Shown here piece by piece: positions 17,506 to 25,488 of a DNA stretch of 64,000 nt; position 1 is the first letter of the stretch, and every line of letters starts with the position of its first letter. This DNA is from JABGQS01 sp963674545 (lineage in GTDB: Bacteria; Bacillota; Clostridia; Christensenellales; SZUA-584), in contig CAXXFB010000001.1 in the NCBI GenBank assembly GCA_963674545.2, positions 62,001 to 126,000 of the forward strand. The letters run 5' to 3'. A model generated the notes under the pieces. It saw only the letters and a list, made by a program, of their open reading frames with translations. It was not told where the DNA came from and made no database searches. A program made the position numbers and the translations under genes.

Positions 17506-18348
17506 GTGCCTGCTTTTCGCCTGCCTTGTCTTGCGGTATTGCATAGGCGAAAGATTTACAATGCTTTTAAATTTTTTACCGAAATAATTATAGTCGTCGA
17601 TACCAACAAGCGACGATATAGCAGTGATGGGAAGACTGGTGGATTCAAGCTTACTCTTTGCAACTTCTATTCTCTTCTTGGTAAGGAGCTTACCAACAGT
17701 AGAGCCAAGCTGTTTCTGCGCTATAACGCAAAGCTTAGTTTTACTTATGCCAAGCTGTTTTGAAATATCGTCAAGACACAACTTTTGTTGGTAGTTATTT
17801 TCTATATAAGACAGTAGTCTTTGAGCATCCGTCTGCTGTGACGCTGTGATAACTTTCTTGAGCAGAAAATATGAGGCACATGCGCAGATTATATCGTTGT
17901 AGGCAGTCAGTTTTTCTCTATCAATCTGCTGCAGAAATTTAAACGTTCTTTCAAGTGCAGGCTCATCGTGGTGCCAGGTGCACATTTTTTTCGTTTGCTG
18001 CCACTGCTTTTCTCTGGGCGCTGTGTCAAGCATCTGCCCGAATGCAACGTATGCTATAACTTCGCCGTCTTCAGTGATGGGGGCTGTGCCTTCTATAAGC
18101 CCGGCATGGCAGCGGTGGATATATATATCGCCACGTTTTTTAGCAATGTTAAACGCTTCAGCGCCGCTCTTTTTGCATTTATCGATGCCGTACTGTGTCT
18201 TTTGTATCTCGGAGCAAAAGTAACTGTTTTTTGGGGCGGAGTATACTTCTCTGAAGCTTGAATCGAAAATAGCTACCCTTATTCCCATAGTAACATAAAA
18301 GCTGTTTATTATTTTCTCGAGTTTTTCCTGATCAAATATGATACTCAT
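17503..18348 (-). CDS. PocR-sensor AraC family regulator
   Basis: 281 aa; ATG at 18348 has GAGG 6 nt upstream, whereas a GTG at 18360 overlaps it. Residues 5-160 are a PocR domain: spaced cysteines in YFCSEIQ, GIDKCKKSGAEAF and YIHRCHAGLIEG, then PITEDGEVIAYVAFGQ. PocR domains sense small hydroxylated compounds such as propanediol. A tandem AraC helix-turn-helix occupies the last 100 residues (LDDISKQLGISKTKLC, then PMQYRKTRQ). Its promoter region is shared with the divergent UroD-fold operon, which is the probable target. Confidence 0.9.
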   Translation of the reverse strand: MSIIFDQEKLEKIINSFYVTMGIRVAIFDSSFREVYSAPKNSYFCSEIQKTQYGIDKCKKSGAEAFNIAKKRGDIYIHRCHAGLIEGTAPITEDGEVIAYVAFGQMLDTAPREKQWQQTKKMCTWHHDEPALERTFKFLQQIDREKLTAYNDIICACASYFLLKKVITASQQTDAQRLLSYIENNYQQKLCLDDISKQLGISKTKLCVIAQKQLGSTVGKLLTKKRIEVAKSKLESTSLPITAISSLVGIDDYNYFGKKFKSIVNLSPMQYRKTRQAKSRH

Positions 18349-18443
18349 ATCTTTCCTCACCTATATTCAACATTTCTATGTTACACTTACGGGAATGTAT
18401 AAACAAGATTATATTTTAGAATTGTGAAAGATTTTACCCTAAT

Positions 18444-18472
18444 TTCAACTTTTTTATCTATTTTCTGATAAT
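18444..18472 (+). promoter_or_regulatory. Candidate promoter of the three-gene UroD-fold operon
   Basis: TTCAAC (18444-18449), 17 bp, GATAAT (18467-18472). The weak -35 is consistent with an activator-dependent promoter facing the divergent PocR-AraC gene. Confidence 0.4.
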
Positions 18473-18524
18473 ATACACATATAAAATGCTGTTAAAGAGA
18501 CCTTTCAAAATATGGGAGGAAGCT

Positions 18525-19733
18525 ATGTACAACAGGATACTGGAGCTTGCAGACGAGACGCTTGAGCTTTGCGCTTCAAAGAAAAACACAAGCAGGTTAG
18601 AAAAGTGGATAAAACACCAGAACTTTGAAAGCCAAGGCGATATATTAATTAACGTTCATTTTTGGAGAAACACGATAAACCAGATGTGGCGGGAGCTTGT
18701 TCCGGATTACGAGATAGAGAGTGCGACTCCAACGGAGTATTTTGTTGAAAGAACTCTGCTTCAGCGTATTTATAAATTTAATAATATTGATGACGATGAC
18801 GTACTGCTGCCGACCATATGGATAGATCCGGTTATGTCACCGCAAAGCCGGATGTTCGGTATAGAGAAAAAACAAGCGCATCATGGCGTTAGTGTAAAAT
18901 ACTCTACGGTAATAGAGAATGAAGACGACTTGCAGCGTTTTTCGCAGCCGGTATTTGCGATAGATTATGAAAGAACACAGCAAAAGAAAAACACAATATC
19001 GGCGTTGGTAGAAGGCAGAGTACCGGTAAAGGTTAAGACGCAATATCTTCAGGCAAATCCGTTTGAATATGCGGCGATGTTCCGCAGCATGGACGATTTG
19101 TTTATGGACTTCATGGACTCACCGCAGTTTGTTCATTCGATGATGGATATGTTTACAGGTTTTATAGTAAACCGGTTCAATGAACTGGAAAGCTCTCAGG
19201 GCATTGACCCGGAACAGACGTGGGATTTTCGCATACACGCAGACAGAACAGACGATAAAAAAAACGTTAACAGTCTAAAGAACTGCTGGGTATATATCTC
19301 TGACCAGAGCGCGGGCGTGGTTTCACCTAAGATGTACAGCAAGCTCATATACCCGTATCATGAGAGGATAGCGAAGCTCTTTGGAAAGGTATATTTTCAC
19401 GGATGCGAAGACCTTACACAGAAGGCAAAATATATTCAAAACCTGCCAAACCTGCGGCGTTTTCATATCTCTCCGTGGTCTGACGCCGCCAAAATTACAG
19501 AAGAGCTGGGTGATAAGTTCATATATGAAGTACATATGCATCCGGCCAACCATCTATTTGTATATAGCAAAAGTGAGATAGAAAAGGATATAGAGCGCCT
19601 GTGCAGACAGTGTAAAGACAACGGAGCAGTGTTCGATCTCAACCTCAGCGACCTTGAAACGGTAAACAACGAGCCGGAGAAATTGACGGAGTGGGCGAAG
19701 ATAGCAAGAGATACGGTCAGCAGATTTTTCTAG
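18525..19733 (+). CDS. Uroporphyrinogen decarboxylase-fold protein, HGCE variant
   Basis: 402 aa from ATG 18525 (TGGGAGG 6 nt upstream). Distant member of the UroD/methyltransferase barrel group. The C-terminal metal motif reads YFHGCEDL near residue 292 in place of HxCG: His and Cys are present but shifted. It starts with a helical segment rich in Trp, Arg and Asn before the barrel (WIDPVMSPQSRMFG). First of three consecutive UroD-fold genes (gaps 15 bp each), divergent from the PocR-AraC regulator. Substrate unknown; no corrinoid protein gene is seen in the window. Confidence 0.78.
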   Translation: MYNRILELADETLELCASKKNTSRLEKWIKHQNFESQGDILINVHFWRNTINQMWRELVPDYEIESATPTEYFVERTLLQRIYKFNNIDDDDVLLPTIWIDPVMSPQSRMFGIEKKQAHHGVSVKYSTVIENEDDLQRFSQPVFAIDYERTQQKKNTISALVEGRVPVKVKTQYLQANPFEYAAMFRSMDDLFMDFMDSPQFVHSMMDMFTGFIVNRFNELESSQGIDPEQTWDFRIHADRTDDKKNVNSLKNCWVYISDQSAGVVSPKMYSKLIYPYHERIAKLFGKVYFHGCEDLTQKAKYIQNLPNLRRFHISPWSDAAKITEELGDKFIYEVHMHPANHLFVYSKSEIEKDIERLCRQCKDNGAVFDLNLSDLETVNNEPEKLTEWAKIARDTVSRFF

Positions 19734-19748
19734 AAAGCGGAGTTTCGT

Positions 19749-20822
19749 ATGAATAATAATGAAGACTTAAAGCTGGAAGTGATATTACAAAAACACAGCG
19801 ATTTCTGGCAGCGTAAAAATGATAAAGCTGTGCTGCAAAGAGTGCCGTTCGTTAAGTGGCATACAAAACCATATCCAGTAAAAGAAAAGGATATCATTGA
19901 TCCGGAGTATATAACTCCAGATGATATTGATATAGAAAGATTTTTGGGGCTTTATGAACCGCTGCCCAAACCGAATACTGGCAATCGTATCAATACCGTC
20001 ATGCCGAAATACCCTCAGTCGTGGATGAGCGGCATAATAGGCTGCGACATCTGTGCTTCTGCCGTGAGCTGCACAGCTGTCGGAGGACACTTTGGCAATG
20101 CGGTTGAAGCTGCGGCGCAATTCAATATAAATAAAGCGCTTGGCTCTGAATGGTATGAACTATTACAGCGGTGTACAGATGCATTGATAGAATATACAGG
20201 AGTAAAAACTGCAGTATCTCAAATGCATCTGCGTGGTATAATAGACATGCTTGCGGCGTATTTCAAAGAAGATGAGTTATGTATAGCGGTATATGATTAT
20301 CCCAAAGCGGTAAAAACTCTTGCTAATAAGTTTGCAGAACTGTATATTACCGTGGCAAAGAACGATATTGGCAAACGTGGTCTGTGGAAAGGCGGCCAGG
20401 CTGTTTCGTGGGGCGTATATGCCCCGGGAGAGCTATTAAGCTATCAAGTTGACGCTTCAAACCTCTTTTCAAGGAGCATGTATGAGGATATGTTTCTTGC
20501 CTTCGATGAAATGGTAATAAACGAATTTGAATATTCGCTCTGCCATATCCACTATACGGGGCTGCATATAGCCCAGAGCCTTTGCAGCATCAAAAACTTA
20601 GGCTGCATACAGATAAACCTAGACAGGGAAGCAGCGCCGGATTGGAGTATTGAAAAGGTGATAGACTGCTGTAAGACGGTGCAGAGCGCAGAAAAGTGTG
20701 TTTTGATTAACGGAGAGCTTTCACATGATGAAGTGGACAGAATGATCAATGAACTAAAGCCGCAAGGGCTGATGATGATATACTGGCATCCCGAAGAATG
20801 GGATCCGATTGATATAAAATAA
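19749..20822 (+). CDS. Uroporphyrinogen decarboxylase-fold protein, HYTG variant
   Basis: 357 aa. Overall pattern (N-terminal helix, VPFVKWHTKPYP, ICASAVSC, then HIHYTGLH near residue 265) matches the UroD-like barrel group, but the metal motif is HYTG without Cys. The C-terminal strand INLDREAAPDW and LMMIYWHPEEWDP replace the usual GGID and TGDG loops. It lies between two other UroD-fold genes and may be a partner subunit that lost metal binding. Assignment rests on context and weak motif likeness. Confidence 0.65.
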   Translation: MNNNEDLKLEVILQKHSDFWQRKNDKAVLQRVPFVKWHTKPYPVKEKDIIDPEYITPDDIDIERFLGLYEPLPKPNTGNRINTVMPKYPQSWMSGIIGCDICASAVSCTAVGGHFGNAVEAAAQFNINKALGSEWYELLQRCTDALIEYTGVKTAVSQMHLRGIIDMLAAYFKEDELCIAVYDYPKAVKTLANKFAELYITVAKNDIGKRGLWKGGQAVSWGVYAPGELLSYQVDASNLFSRSMYEDMFLAFDEMVINEFEYSLCHIHYTGLHIAQSLCSIKNLGCIQINLDREAAPDWSIEKVIDCCKTVQSAEKCVLINGELSHDEVDRMINELKPQGLMMIYWHPEEWDPIDIK

Positions 20823-20837
20823 AAACCGGAGGCAGCA

Positions 20838-21893
20838 ATGAGCATGATGACAAGCGTTGAGAGGGTAAGAAAGACATTTGCATTCGAGCAGACTGACAGG
20901 CCGCCAGTTGACCTTATGGAAAATAATATATGGCCTGCTCTTAGAGACTACTTCACAAAAAAGCACGGACTCAGCGAGGACGAGGAGATACTAAGATATC
21001 TGCATTCAGATTTCAGATGGGTGCTGACAGGCCCGCCGGAAAAGATGAATACTCACGAATTCGATGTAGACGGAGCTGATATTTCCGGCTCATATTCAGA
21101 TGATATCAAAAGGCCGCTTTCTGACGCCCACAGCGTAAGTGATGTGAACAGACTCTTCAAACCGGATGCATCTAAAACGATAGTTCCGGATTTTGAAGCT
21201 GTAAGACAGAAAAACCCGGACAAACCTGTTATATTGACACCATTCTGGATGCCTGTATTCTCGGGCGCATGTGAAACGTTCGGTATGCAGGAAGCTATGG
21301 TGAAGATGCATCTGGAGCCGGAGGTTTTCAAAGCTTATGCTCAGATACAGTCGGATTATTCTGTGGGTGTGTTTGAAGCAAACGTGAAAAAGGGAGCAAG
21401 ACAATACTGCGATTATGCCTGGATTGGTGACGACTTCGCAGGGGAGAGGGGCCTGCTGCTCAGCCCGGAAATGTGGAGAGAGTTTGTAGCACCGTATCAC
21501 AAAAAGACAGTAAGCTACCTTAAGGATAATGGTTTCAAAGTATTGTTCCATTCGTGCGGCGCAGTGCGTGAAGTTATACCAGACTTGATCGATATGGGAG
21601 TAGACGCACTTGTTGTTATACAGACGAGCGCACACGGTATGGTAGTAGAAGAACTTGCGAAGCAGTTTGGCGGAAAGCTGGTATTCTACGGCGCCATAGA
21701 TGCCCAGCAGCTGCTAACTTTCGGCAGCCCGGAAGAAGTAAAAAACGAAGTTATAAGGAACTATCATGCTTTCGAAAAATGCGGCGGTTATGTAGTGACG
21801 AACAGTCACACCTGCATGACTGATATAAAGGGAGAAAATATAGAAGCGATGGCACAGACTGCATTTGCATTGCCCGGAATTGCTAATGAGTAA
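20838..21893 (+). CDS. Uroporphyrinogen decarboxylase family protein (MtaA-like), canonical HSCG motif
   Basis: 351 aa, ATG 20838 behind CCGGAGG. Clear UroD/MtaA/CmuA family: N-terminal SVERVRKTFAFEQTDRPPVDL, central WIGDDFAGERG, zinc/thiol motif LFHSCGAVREVIPDL near residue 238 and C-terminal FYGAIDAQQLL. This motif set is used by methylcobamide:CoM or tetrahydrofolate-type methyltransferases that bind zinc. Third gene of the operon controlled by the PocR-AraC regulator. Demethylation of a small methoxylated or methylated compound is an inference. Confidence 0.88.
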   Translation: MSMMTSVERVRKTFAFEQTDRPPVDLMENNIWPALRDYFTKKHGLSEDEEILRYLHSDFRWVLTGPPEKMNTHEFDVDGADISGSYSDDIKRPLSDAHSVSDVNRLFKPDASKTIVPDFEAVRQKNPDKPVILTPFWMPVFSGACETFGMQEAMVKMHLEPEVFKAYAQIQSDYSVGVFEANVKKGARQYCDYAWIGDDFAGERGLLLSPEMWREFVAPYHKKTVSYLKDNGFKVLFHSCGAVREVIPDLIDMGVDALVVIQTSAHGMVVEELAKQFGGKLVFYGAIDAQQLLTFGSPEEVKNEVIRNYHAFEKCGGYVVTNSHTCMTDIKGENIEAMAQTAFALPGIANE

Positions 21894-21900
21894 CAGATAG

Positions 21901-22554
21901 TCAGGTTTCATCTGTCTCTGATAATGTATTGCTGTCTGTGGCGCCAGGTTCATTTTCGCCAGGGATTTCTTCCGTTGGTTCAGGTATCGGTTTCGGTACA
22001 TAGCCCGGAGAGTGTTCACTACCCTCAATCCCGTAGCCTTCTGTGTTCGGGTCTTGGAACATCAGAGTTTTAGGAGGCAGAAACGTCAGAATTCCGTATA
22101 GAACCAGAAGTACAGCAGCAATAATGAAAGCTGCGAATGAGTTGCCTATTTTTCTTTTTTGTATTGTCAGTTTATAACCAACGTATAAACCGATGCATAT
22201 GCTGATAAAAGTTATTATGACATCTATTATCAGGCTTTTTTCAATACCTGCTAAATTTCGGTAGAAGTAGAACATCGCAAGTGTAACAAGCGGCATAGTA
22301 ATAAGGGATATCCCATGAGCGAATATGTAGTTTCTGAACCTGTAGCCAATAGCTATGAATTCAATTACATAAAAAATCGCTGACGGAACTAAAAAAAGCT
22401 TCAAGTATTCCCACATGCTTTCATTTACGGGGAAGATAGCGGCTGCAACAACATTGGGTGTCCAGGCGTAAACGAAGTGCCATAGTGCAGCAAGCGACAT
22501 GATCGCAACAGCGCCAAAAAAATGCCATATCATCAGGGATTTTTTAAATCTCAT
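21901..22554 (-). CDS. DUF6512 family membrane protein
   Basis: 217 aa from ATG 22554 (reverse-strand GGAGG 4-5 nt upstream); a longer frame to 22731 would overlap the divergent cobW gene and its promoter and is rejected. Six hydrophobic segments are seen from residue 8 to about 165, with the family hallmark AIFPVNESMWEYLKLFLVPS between the second and third. A 50-residue acidic Pro/Glu/Thr-rich tail (TEEIPGENEPGATDSN) ends the protein and probably lies outside the membrane. Function unknown. It converges with the UroD-fold operon, only 7 bp apart. Confidence 0.75.
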   Translation of the reverse strand: MRFKKSLMIWHFFGAVAIMSLAALWHFVYAWTPNVVAAAIFPVNESMWEYLKLFLVPSAIFYVIEFIAIGYRFRNYIFAHGISLITMPLVTLAMFYFYRNLAGIEKSLIIDVIITFISICIGLYVGYKLTIQKRKIGNSFAAFIIAAVLLVLYGILTFLPPKTLMFQDPNTEGYGIEGSEHSPGYVPKPIPEPTEEIPGENEPGATDSNTLSETDET

Positions 22555-22626
22555 GATTGCCTCCAAAGTAATTATAAACAAGTATAACATACAAAACAGG
22601 TTAATCAAATATAATGCAAACTTAAT

Positions 22627-22655
22627 TTGAAGCAGAAAAGGCCGAATGATATAAT
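22627..22655 (+). promoter_or_regulatory. Promoter of the CobW-family gene
   Basis: TTGAAG (22627-22632), 17 bp, TGATATAAT extended -10 (22650-22655). A small hairpin ACCGG/CCGGT (22678-22695) sits in the leader. Confidence 0.7.
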
Positions 22656-22720
22656 AATAAAACAAGTTTGTATTTTTACCGGGATCACAGCCGGTTGAAG
22701 GATGACAGAGGAGACATATA

Positions 22721-23593
22721 ATGGATGCCAAGATACCAGTTGATATAATCTCGGGTTTTCTAGGATCGGGGAAGACGACGCTTATAAATGCATTTTTAGC
22801 AGACCAGTATAATGGTATGCGTATCGCAGTTATCGAAAATGAATTTGGAAAGATAGATGTCGACTCTGCTGTGCTGCCGGAAGACCTGGAGATAACTAAG
22901 ATAACAGGAGGCTGTGTCTGCTGTACGCTTAAGATAAGCTTGATAGAAGGGATACGTCTGCTGGCAGAGCGTTATCATCCGAACAGGATTGTGATTGAAA
23001 CAACTGGGGTTGCAAAGCTCTCCGATGTGATATCAGCAGTTCAGAACGCTTCATTGGCAGACACTGCATATCCGGCTGCCTGCATCACAGTAGTAAACCC
23101 GGCATTTCACAAGAGCTTTGGAAGCTCTCTTGGAGCTTTTTACAACGACCAGATAGAATCAGCGGGAACTGTATATATTAGCAGGGCGAACAGCACAGAT
23201 GAAAAGACAATGGATGAAGTCATAAAAAGTATAAAAGAACTCGGCAGAGAATGTGAGATAGTGACGGAAGCAGCAAAAATTAAAATTCATAAAAATACAC
23301 TTTCGTCTGCGATGGAAACTGCGGCGCATGATGAAAACCACTCTCATCATGACGATGCAGAGCAACAGTTTATAAGTATGTATATTGAAACGCCGGTGTT
23401 TTCGAATAGAGAAGAGCTTTTAGCTTTCATTAATAAAATAGAGTCAGAGTATTCGCCGAAAAAAGTATACAGAATAAAAGGAACTGTTACTAAAGCAGGA
23501 GAAAGTGTGCTCGTGCAGTGGGTGAGCGGAGAGCTTGAGCTGCTGCCATCAAAACGATCTGACAATAAAATAGTGGTAGTTATGCAGGCATAG
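22721..23593 (+). CDS. CobW/P47K family GTP-binding metallochaperone
   Basis: 290 aa G3E GTPase. Walker A is GFLGSGKTTL at residue 10, ENEFGKIDVD is switch I, GGCVCCTL carries the metal-binding CxCC, and ETTGVAKLSDV replaces the Walker B region. A His/Asp-rich stretch DENHSHHDDAE at about residue 205 precedes the C-terminal CobW domain. The family inserts zinc, cobalt or nickel into enzymes. The neighbouring UroD-fold proteins are metal (zinc/corrinoid) dependent, so a service role for them is plausible but not shown. Confidence 0.9.
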   Translation: MDAKIPVDIISGFLGSGKTTLINAFLADQYNGMRIAVIENEFGKIDVDSAVLPEDLEITKITGGCVCCTLKISLIEGIRLLAERYHPNRIVIETTGVAKLSDVISAVQNASLADTAYPAACITVVNPAFHKSFGSSLGAFYNDQIESAGTVYISRANSTDEKTMDEVIKSIKELGRECEIVTEAAKIKIHKNTLSSAMETAAHDENHSHHDDAEQQFISMYIETPVFSNREELLAFINKIESEYSPKKVYRIKGTVTKAGESVLVQWVSGELELLPSKRSDNKIVVVMQA

Positions 23594-23609
23594 CAAAGTA
23601 GTCTTTGAG

Positions 23610-23634
23610 CACCGGATTTTACCGGTGTTTTTTT
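23610..23634 (+). terminator. Intrinsic terminator after the CobW gene
   Basis: CACCGG-ATTTTA-CCGGTG then TTTTTTT. Confidence 0.9.
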
Positions 23635-23668
23635 ATTACAAAAAACAGAAAAATAAAGATTATTTTAT

Positions 23669-23706
23669 TTTACACGGATTTTACATACAAAATATACTTC
23701 TATAAC
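23669..23706 (+). promoter_or_regulatory. Pho-box-like promoter of the pst-pho operon
   Basis: TTTACA at 23669-23674 is repeated at 23680-23685 with an exact 11-bp period (TTTACA-N5-TTTACA), the arrangement of PhoP/PhoB binding half-sites in Bacillota. TATAAC (23701-23706) can serve as the -10, with the second repeat covering the -35 area, as in activator-dependent pho promoters. Confidence 0.7.
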
Positions 23707-23761
23707 GCATCGCTGATAGTATCAAATCGTAAATTAATTTTAAAAAATACTAGGAGGAAAC

Positions 23762-25405
23762 ATGAAGAAGTTATTAATAGTAGTCTTGGCACTTTCTATG
23801 GTGCTCGCGCTTTTTGCAGGCTGCGGTAAGACAGAAGATGCTGATACAACAGACACAACTCAGGATCAGACGGAGGACAACACCCAGAACGATACAGCAA
23901 CTGCTGGAGAAGTTACAGTATCCGGTTCAACATCAGTAGAGCCGGTCGGCATAGCGCTGGGCGACGAGTTCATGGCACTCAATCCGGACGTAAAATTCAC
24001 ATATCAGGGCATAGGTTCATCTGCAGGCGTTACCAATGCTAACGACGGCGTAACGATGCTGGGAACAGCTTCAAGAGAAATCAAAGACTCCGAAAAAGAA
24101 TATGGCATGACGGAAGTTGTTCTTGCTTACGACGGTATAGCAGTTATAGCTAACACTGCAAATGCAGCAGTCAGCGACCTTACTGTAGAACAGGTACAGA
24201 AGATATATCTCGGCGAGATCACGAACTGGAGCCAGGTAGGCGGAGACGACCTTGATATCGTGGTTGTATCACGTGAAGCAGGATCCGGCACAAGAGGCGC
24301 TTTTGAAGAGATAGTAGGCTTCGAAGATATGCTCGTAGAAAGCGCAACGATAGCAGAAGGTAACGGTGCTGTCAAAGAAACTGTTGTAGGAAACCCGCAG
24401 GCAATCGGTTATGTATCTTTCACATATGTTGATGACACTGTAAAGCCGTTGCTTATAGAAGGCGCAGAGCCGACGGTTGACAACGTACTTTCAGGTAAAT
24501 ATCCTGTTTCAAGACCGTTCATGATAGTGTATCACGAAGAGAACCTGTCAGATGCAGCAAAAGATTTCCTTGACTTCATAACAACTGACAAAGCAAAAGA
24601 GATTATTGCTGAAGAGGGCGCTATTCCGCTGGGAAACGCATCATCAGATGATACGCAGGAAGTATCAATATCAGGTGAAGTAACGGTATCTGGTTCAACA
24701 TCAGTAGAGCCGGTTGGCATAGCGCTGGGCGACGAGTTCATGGCTATCAACCCGGACGTAAAATTCACATACCAGGGAATAGGTTCATCCGCAGGAGTTA
24801 CAAATGCTAACGACGGTGTAACGATGCTAGGTACAGCTTCAAGAGAGATAAAAGACTCCGAAAAAGAATATGGCATGACTGAAGTTGAGCTCGCTTACGA
24901 CGGCATCGCAGTTATAGCGAATACGGCAAATGCAGCAGTCAGCGACCTTACGGTAGAGCAGGTGCAGAAGATATATCTCGGCGAGATCACGAACTGGAGC
25001 CAGGTAGGCGGAGACAACCAGGCTATAGTAGTTGTATCACGTGAAGCAGGCTCCGGCACCAGGGGAGCTTTCGAAGAGATAGTAGGCTTCGAAGATATGC
25101 TGGTAGCAAGCGCAACGATAGCGGAAGGCAACGGAGCAGTTAAAGAAACAGTCGTCGGAAATCCGTATGCAATCGGATATGTATCATTCACATATGTTGA
25201 TGACACTGTAAAGCCGATGCTTATTGAGGGCGCAGAGCCGACAGTAGAAAACGTGCTTTCAGGTACTTACCCGGTATCAAGACCGTTTATGATAGTTTAT
25301 CACGAAGACAACCTGTCTGATGCTGCCAAGGCGTTTCTTGACTTCATTACAACAGACACAGCAAAAGATATCATCGCTGAAGAAGGCGCAATTCCACTGA
25401 ACTAA
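23762..25405 (+). CDS. pstS: Phosphate ABC transporter substrate-binding lipoprotein, tandem double PstS
   Basis: 547 aa, about twice the usual 270-300. Signal peptide with lipobox LFAGC (Cys21), an acidic Thr/Asp/Gln linker to residue 48, then two nearly identical PstS domains at 49-300 and 305-547. Each has the phosphate loops SGSTSVEP, GIGSSAG, SREAGSGTRGAF and AIGYVSF. Only about 14 differences in roughly 240 aligned residues were counted by eye. The repeat period is 256 codons (768 bp). It captures phosphate outside the membrane for PstCAB. AGGAGG precedes ATG 23762, behind a pho box. Confidence 0.95.
   Translation: MKKLLIVVLALSMVLALFAGCGKTEDADTTDTTQDQTEDNTQNDTATAGEVTVSGSTSVEPVGIALGDEFMALNPDVKFTYQGIGSSAGVTNANDGVTMLGTASREIKDSEKEYGMTEVVLAYDGIAVIANTANAAVSDLTVEQVQKIYLGEITNWSQVGGDDLDIVVVSREAGSGTRGAFEEIVGFEDMLVESATIAEGNGAVKETVVGNPQAIGYVSFTYVDDTVKPLLIEGAEPTVDNVLSGKYPVSRPFMIVYHEENLSDAAKDFLDFITTDKAKEIIAEEGAIPLGNASSDDTQEVSISGEVTVSGSTSVEPVGIALGDEFMAINPDVKFTYQGIGSSAGVTNANDGVTMLGTASREIKDSEKEYGMTEVELAYDGIAVIANTANAAVSDLTVEQVQKIYLGEITNWSQVGGDNQAIVVVSREAGSGTRGAFEEIVGFEDMLVASATIAEGNGAVKETVVGNPYAIGYVSFTYVDDTVKPMLIEGAEPTVENVLSGTYPVSRPFMIVYHEDNLSDAAKAFLDFITTDTAKDIIAEEGAIPLN
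23906..24652 (+). repeat. PstS domain repeat, copy 1
   Basis: DNA encoding the first phosphate-binding domain; directly repeated 768 bp downstream. Confidence 0.93.
24674..25402 (+). repeat. PstS domain repeat, copy 2
   Basis: Second copy, in frame with the first and highly similar also at synonymous sites in long stretches (for example around 24955-25010 versus 24187-24242), which implies a recent duplication or ongoing gene conversion. Confidence 0.93.
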
Positions 25406-25428
25406 TCAAGAAGCATTAGACTTACAGT

Positions 25429-25457
25429 GGGCATGCAGGCAGAGCCTGCATGCCTTT
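25429..25457 (+). terminator. Strong hairpin between pstS and pstC
   Basis: Perfect 11-bp stem GGCATGCAGGC / GCCTGCATGCC with AGA loop, then only TTT. Likely a partial terminator or mRNA-stabilising structure that raises pstS expression over the membrane genes. Confidence 0.7.
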
Positions 25458-25488
25458 AGCTGTATAAAATGACACAGGGAAAAGCTAA

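Noticed and set aside
22555..22731. N-terminal extension of the DUF6512 protein
   Set aside because: It would overlap the divergent cobW promoter and start codon, while ATG 22554 has a good ribosome site.
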